NCBI GenBank assembly: GCA_037721215.1
Contig: JBBJNV010000005.1
Coordinates: forward strand, 1-64,000
Direction of reading: 5' to 3'
DNA length: 64,000 nucleotides
DNA from: Gemmatimonadaceae bacterium
Lineage (GTDB): Bacteria > Gemmatimonadota > Gemmatimonadetes > Gemmatimonadales > Gemmatimonadaceae
This document shows, piece by piece, positions 61,851-64,000 of this stretch (its first letter is position 1; each line of letters opens with the position of its first letter). The notes beneath the pieces were generated by a model. That model saw only the letters and a program-made list of their open reading frames with translations. It had not been told where the DNA came from and ran no database searches. The translations under genes and the position numbers were made by a program.

Positions 61851-63778
61851 CAGCCCGCGCGGAGTTGCGCACCCGGCGCGTCGGTCTGCCTGATCTGTTT
61901 CACGCGCGCAGCGATGCCGGCCGCGTCGAGTCTCGCGCTGGCAAGCTGTTTCACGCGGGAAGCCTGCTCGATGAATTCATCCGGCACGCCGTGAGCGATT
62001 ACGCACACCTTCCTGTCGAGCTTGGCGACGACCGAAGCCATGTAGGCACCGAATCCATTGACGACCGTTCCCTCCTCGACAACAAGGAGATATCTGTTGT
62101 CCTTTACGAGTGAGTCGAGAACCGCCTCATCGTATGGCTTGAGAAATCTGCAGTTGACAACAGTCGAGCTGATGCCTTCCTGAGCCAGAATCTCACTCGC
62201 CGCGACCGAGGGCAGCACCATCGTTCCAACCGCGAGAATCGCAACGCCGCCGGCAGCATCCCTCGACCCTGCACCGCGCCGCATAATTTCCCACGACCCG
62301 TATTCCACGGCATCTATTTCGGTTATCGGTGGAGCAATATCAGGAGCCGCGTCGCGCGGATAGCGCAGACACGACGGGCCCGTGAGGTGCGACACCGCGG
62401 TGCGAAGCAGGCCCAGCATCTCGGTGCCGTTCTTTGGTGCCATTACCGTCATCCCCGGAACAGCGAGCATGTAGGCAATGTCGTACAGCCCCATGTGCGT
62501 TGGCCCGTCCTCTCCCACCAGTCCCGCGCGATCCATCGCGAAAACAACAGGCAGGTGCTGAATTGCCACATCATGAATCACATTGTCGTACGCGCGCTGC
62601 AGGAATGTCGAATAAATGACGCACACCGGCACAATACCGCGCGTCGCCAGACCCGCCGCGAAGGTCACGGCATGTCCTTCGGCGATACCTACATCGAAGA
62701 ACCTGTCCGGATGTGAACTCGCGAAAAGCCCCGTGCCCGTGCCACTCGGCATAGCCGCAGTGATGGCGACCAGTTTTGAATTTTCGTCCGCCAGCTCGCT
62801 CAGCCCTTTTCCGAACGTTGCTGTATAGCCGGCATTGGCCGAAGACACTTTGAGTTGCTTGCCAGTCGCCGGATCGTGTCCGGGAGGAAGTGCATGCCAT
62901 TTTTCGACCGAATCGCCGGCCGGGAAGCCCTTGCCCTTCTGCGTAATGACATGGATCAAGCGGGGGCCGGTAAAATCACGCACCGCCGAAAGGGTATCCA
63001 TGAGCACGTCGATATCGTGGCCATCGATTGGGCCGAAATAACGGAACCCCAATTCTTCGAATAGAACTCCGGGCGTAAGGAAAGCCTTCATGCTTTCTTC
63101 CCACTTCCGAACGAGCGCGCCAACACTGGCAAGCTTGCCGGGCCCTGAATCCATCACCGAGCCAATCTTCGACCGAACGCGATTGTACAACGGATTGCGC
63201 TGGATGGACGTGAGATACTTCGACATCGCGCCGACGTTCGGAGCGATGGACATCTCGTTGTCATTGAGAATCACGACAAAATCACGTCCTGACGCGCCAG
63301 CGTTGTTCAGTCCTTCGTAGGCAAGTCCGCAGGTCAGAGCGCCGTCGCCGAGTATCGATACGACCTTGAAGTTTTCGCCATTGATGTCTCGGGCCGTTGC
63401 CATTCCAAGCCCCGCTGAGATCGCCGTTGCCGCATGGCCCGCCCCAAATGTGTCGTACTCGCTCTCGTTGCGTTTAAGGAAGCCCGATAGCCCGTCTTCC
63501 TGCCGCAGCGTGTCCATGCCCCGGTTACGGCCGGTCAGGAGTTTGTGAGGATAGCCCTGGTGGCCGACATCCCACACAACCTGATCACGTGGCGTATCGA
63601 ACGCCGCGTGTATCGCAACAGAAAGTTCAACTACTCCAAGCCCGGCGCCGATATGTCCGCCGGTGTGCGAGCAGACAGCGATCATGCGCTCGCGAATCGC
63701 GGCGGAGACAGCGCGAAGCTGGTCCCTCGACATTCCCCTTAAAGCAGCGGTAGATCCAATTTCATCCAGAAGTGACAT
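61850..63778 (-). CDS. dxs: 1-deoxy-D-xylulose-5-phosphate synthase
   Basis: First step of the MEP isoprenoid pathway. 642 residues: VWDVGHQGYPHKLLTGR, the thiamine-diphosphate motif SILGDGALTCGLAYEGLNNAGASGRDFVVILNDNEMSI, FRYFGPIDGHDIDVL, VGEDGPTHMGLYDIAYML and the C-terminal EEGTVVNGFGAYM. Located 16 bp after the prenyl-transferase gene, with GGA before the ATG. Supplies C5 units to that enzyme. Confidence 0.97.
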   Translation of the reverse strand: MSLLDEIGSTAALRGMSRDQLRAVSAAIRERMIAVCSHTGGHIGAGLGVVELSVAIHAAFDTPRDQVVWDVGHQGYPHKLLTGRNRGMDTLRQEDGLSGFLKRNESEYDTFGAGHAATAISAGLGMATARDINGENFKVVSILGDGALTCGLAYEGLNNAGASGRDFVVILNDNEMSIAPNVGAMSKYLTSIQRNPLYNRVRSKIGSVMDSGPGKLASVGALVRKWEESMKAFLTPGVLFEELGFRYFGPIDGHDIDVLMDTLSAVRDFTGPRLIHVITQKGKGFPAGDSVEKWHALPPGHDPATGKQLKVSSANAGYTATFGKGLSELADENSKLVAITAAMPSGTGTGLFASSHPDRFFDVGIAEGHAVTFAAGLATRGIVPVCVIYSTFLQRAYDNVIHDVAIQHLPVVFAMDRAGLVGEDGPTHMGLYDIAYMLAVPGMTVMAPKNGTEMLGLLRTAVSHLTGPSCLRYPRDAAPDIAPPITEIDAVEYGSWEIMRRGAGSRDAAGGVAILAVGTMVLPSVAASEILAQEGISSTVVNCRFLKPYDEAVLDSLVKDNRYLLVVEEGTVVNGFGAYMASVVAKLDRKVCVIAHGVPDEFIEQASRVKQLASARLDAAGIAARVKQIRQTDAPGAQLRAG

Positions 63779-63794
63779 TGGTTGAATAATGTCC

Positions 63795-64000
63795 TCAGTG
63801 ACTGCGCGAAACTATGAACCACGCAAGACCGTCCAGCTCGGAGGTGAGCAGTCCGTTCTCCTGCAGAGCCGCGCGACCTTCATCAATCAACGTTCCTGCC
63901 GCCGCAACCGCGCCTTCGATGCCCAGAAGCGCGGGATACGTGCTCTTTCCGAGGGCGATATCCCGGCCCGCCGTTTTTCCCAGTCTGTCGCTCGACGATG
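63795..64000 (-). CDS. ispA: polyprenyl (geranyl/farnesyl) diphosphate synthase, C-terminal part
   Basis: Partial at the window edge; 67 or so C-terminal codons are visible. The segment DRLGKTAGRDIALGKSTYP followed by ALLGIEGA corresponds to the C-terminal end of IspA-type short-chain trans-prenyl synthases, where the second Asp-rich motif lies just upstream (outside the window). It ends with TGA at 63795, 16 bp before dxs. The order ispA-dxs-nadK-recN is a common arrangement. Confidence 0.85.
   Translation of the reverse strand, partial: SSSDRLGKTAGRDIALGKSTYPALLGIEGAVAAAGTLIDEGRAALQENGLLTSELDGLAWFIVSRSH

Noticed and set aside
1-64000. CRISPR arrays or transposase genes
   Set aside because: No regularly spaced repeat array and no transposase or IS ends were seen anywhere; the only mobile element is the tRNA-Leu island.

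Overview
The window looks like a chromosomal segment of a GC-rich Gram-negative bacterium, most likely a member of Gemmatimonadota. This is an inference from gene content: a 1250-residue TonB-dependent receptor with an N-terminal regulatory-like domain, a secreted BNR/sortilin-type beta-propeller protein of about 1050 residues, exported TldD/TldE, an M14 peptidase, and many small lipoproteins. No 16S rRNA gene is present to confirm the placement.

Layout. 0.1-0.24 kb holds an unresolved tRNA-like RNA candidate. 0.3-7.9 kb is a minus-strand operon: an acyl-CoA (propionyl-CoA type) carboxylase carboxyltransferase, biotin carboxylase, a TrmA/RlmD-type RNA methyltransferase, a biotin carrier protein, then a FIST sensor protein and a histidine kinase. 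8-25.6 kb is mostly plus strand and mostly envelope genes: YdeI-like protein, secreted MsrA, a zinc-ribbon miniprotein, the large TonB receptor, an exported propeller-like protein, M14 peptidase, Tat-exported TldD with TldE, a coiled-coil membrane protein, an HNH nuclease, an FKBP lipoprotein, a CDGSH protein and the BNR protein. 25.6-32.2 kb carries an AraC regulator, an atypical SDR, a secreted lectin-like protein, a hemolysin-III protein, a cysteine-repeat exported protein and a HAF-repeat lipoprotein.

32.3-45.4 kb is a core biosynthetic block on the minus strand: dapE-asd-lysC-dapB-dapA-dapD-aroA, coupled by 4-bp start/stop overlaps or very short junctions, then cmk and rpsA. This block supplies lysine/diaminopimelate by the succinylase route, the shikimate step before chorismate, CMP kinase and ribosomal protein S1. 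The familiar aroA-cmk-rpsA order is interrupted twice by plus-strand genes: a truncated glycosyltransferase-like fragment and a FecA-type TonB receptor. A four-helix-type protein and a multicopper oxidase lipoprotein follow.

48.17-56.48 kb is an integrated genomic island bounded by a perfect 60-bp direct repeat that is the 3' part of tRNA-Leu(UAA). The intact tRNA lies at the right end next to a tyrosine recombinase. The island carries a type II restriction-modification pair, a MobQ/MobA-type relaxase, an RSF1010-like oriT that I read directly as hairpin plus nic-like core, a TraD/MobC-like protein, a DUF2958 protein, a RepL-like replication protein and three genes I do not recognise. I interpret it as an integrative and mobilizable element that pairs an RSF1010-type mobilization module with its own replication gene. 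It is the most interesting part of the window.

56.5-64 kb returns to the chromosome: an Ig-like lipoprotein, a six-hairpin glycosidase, recN, nadK, dxs and the 3' end of an ispA-type prenyl diphosphate synthase, the last five forming a tightly overlapping minus-strand operon.
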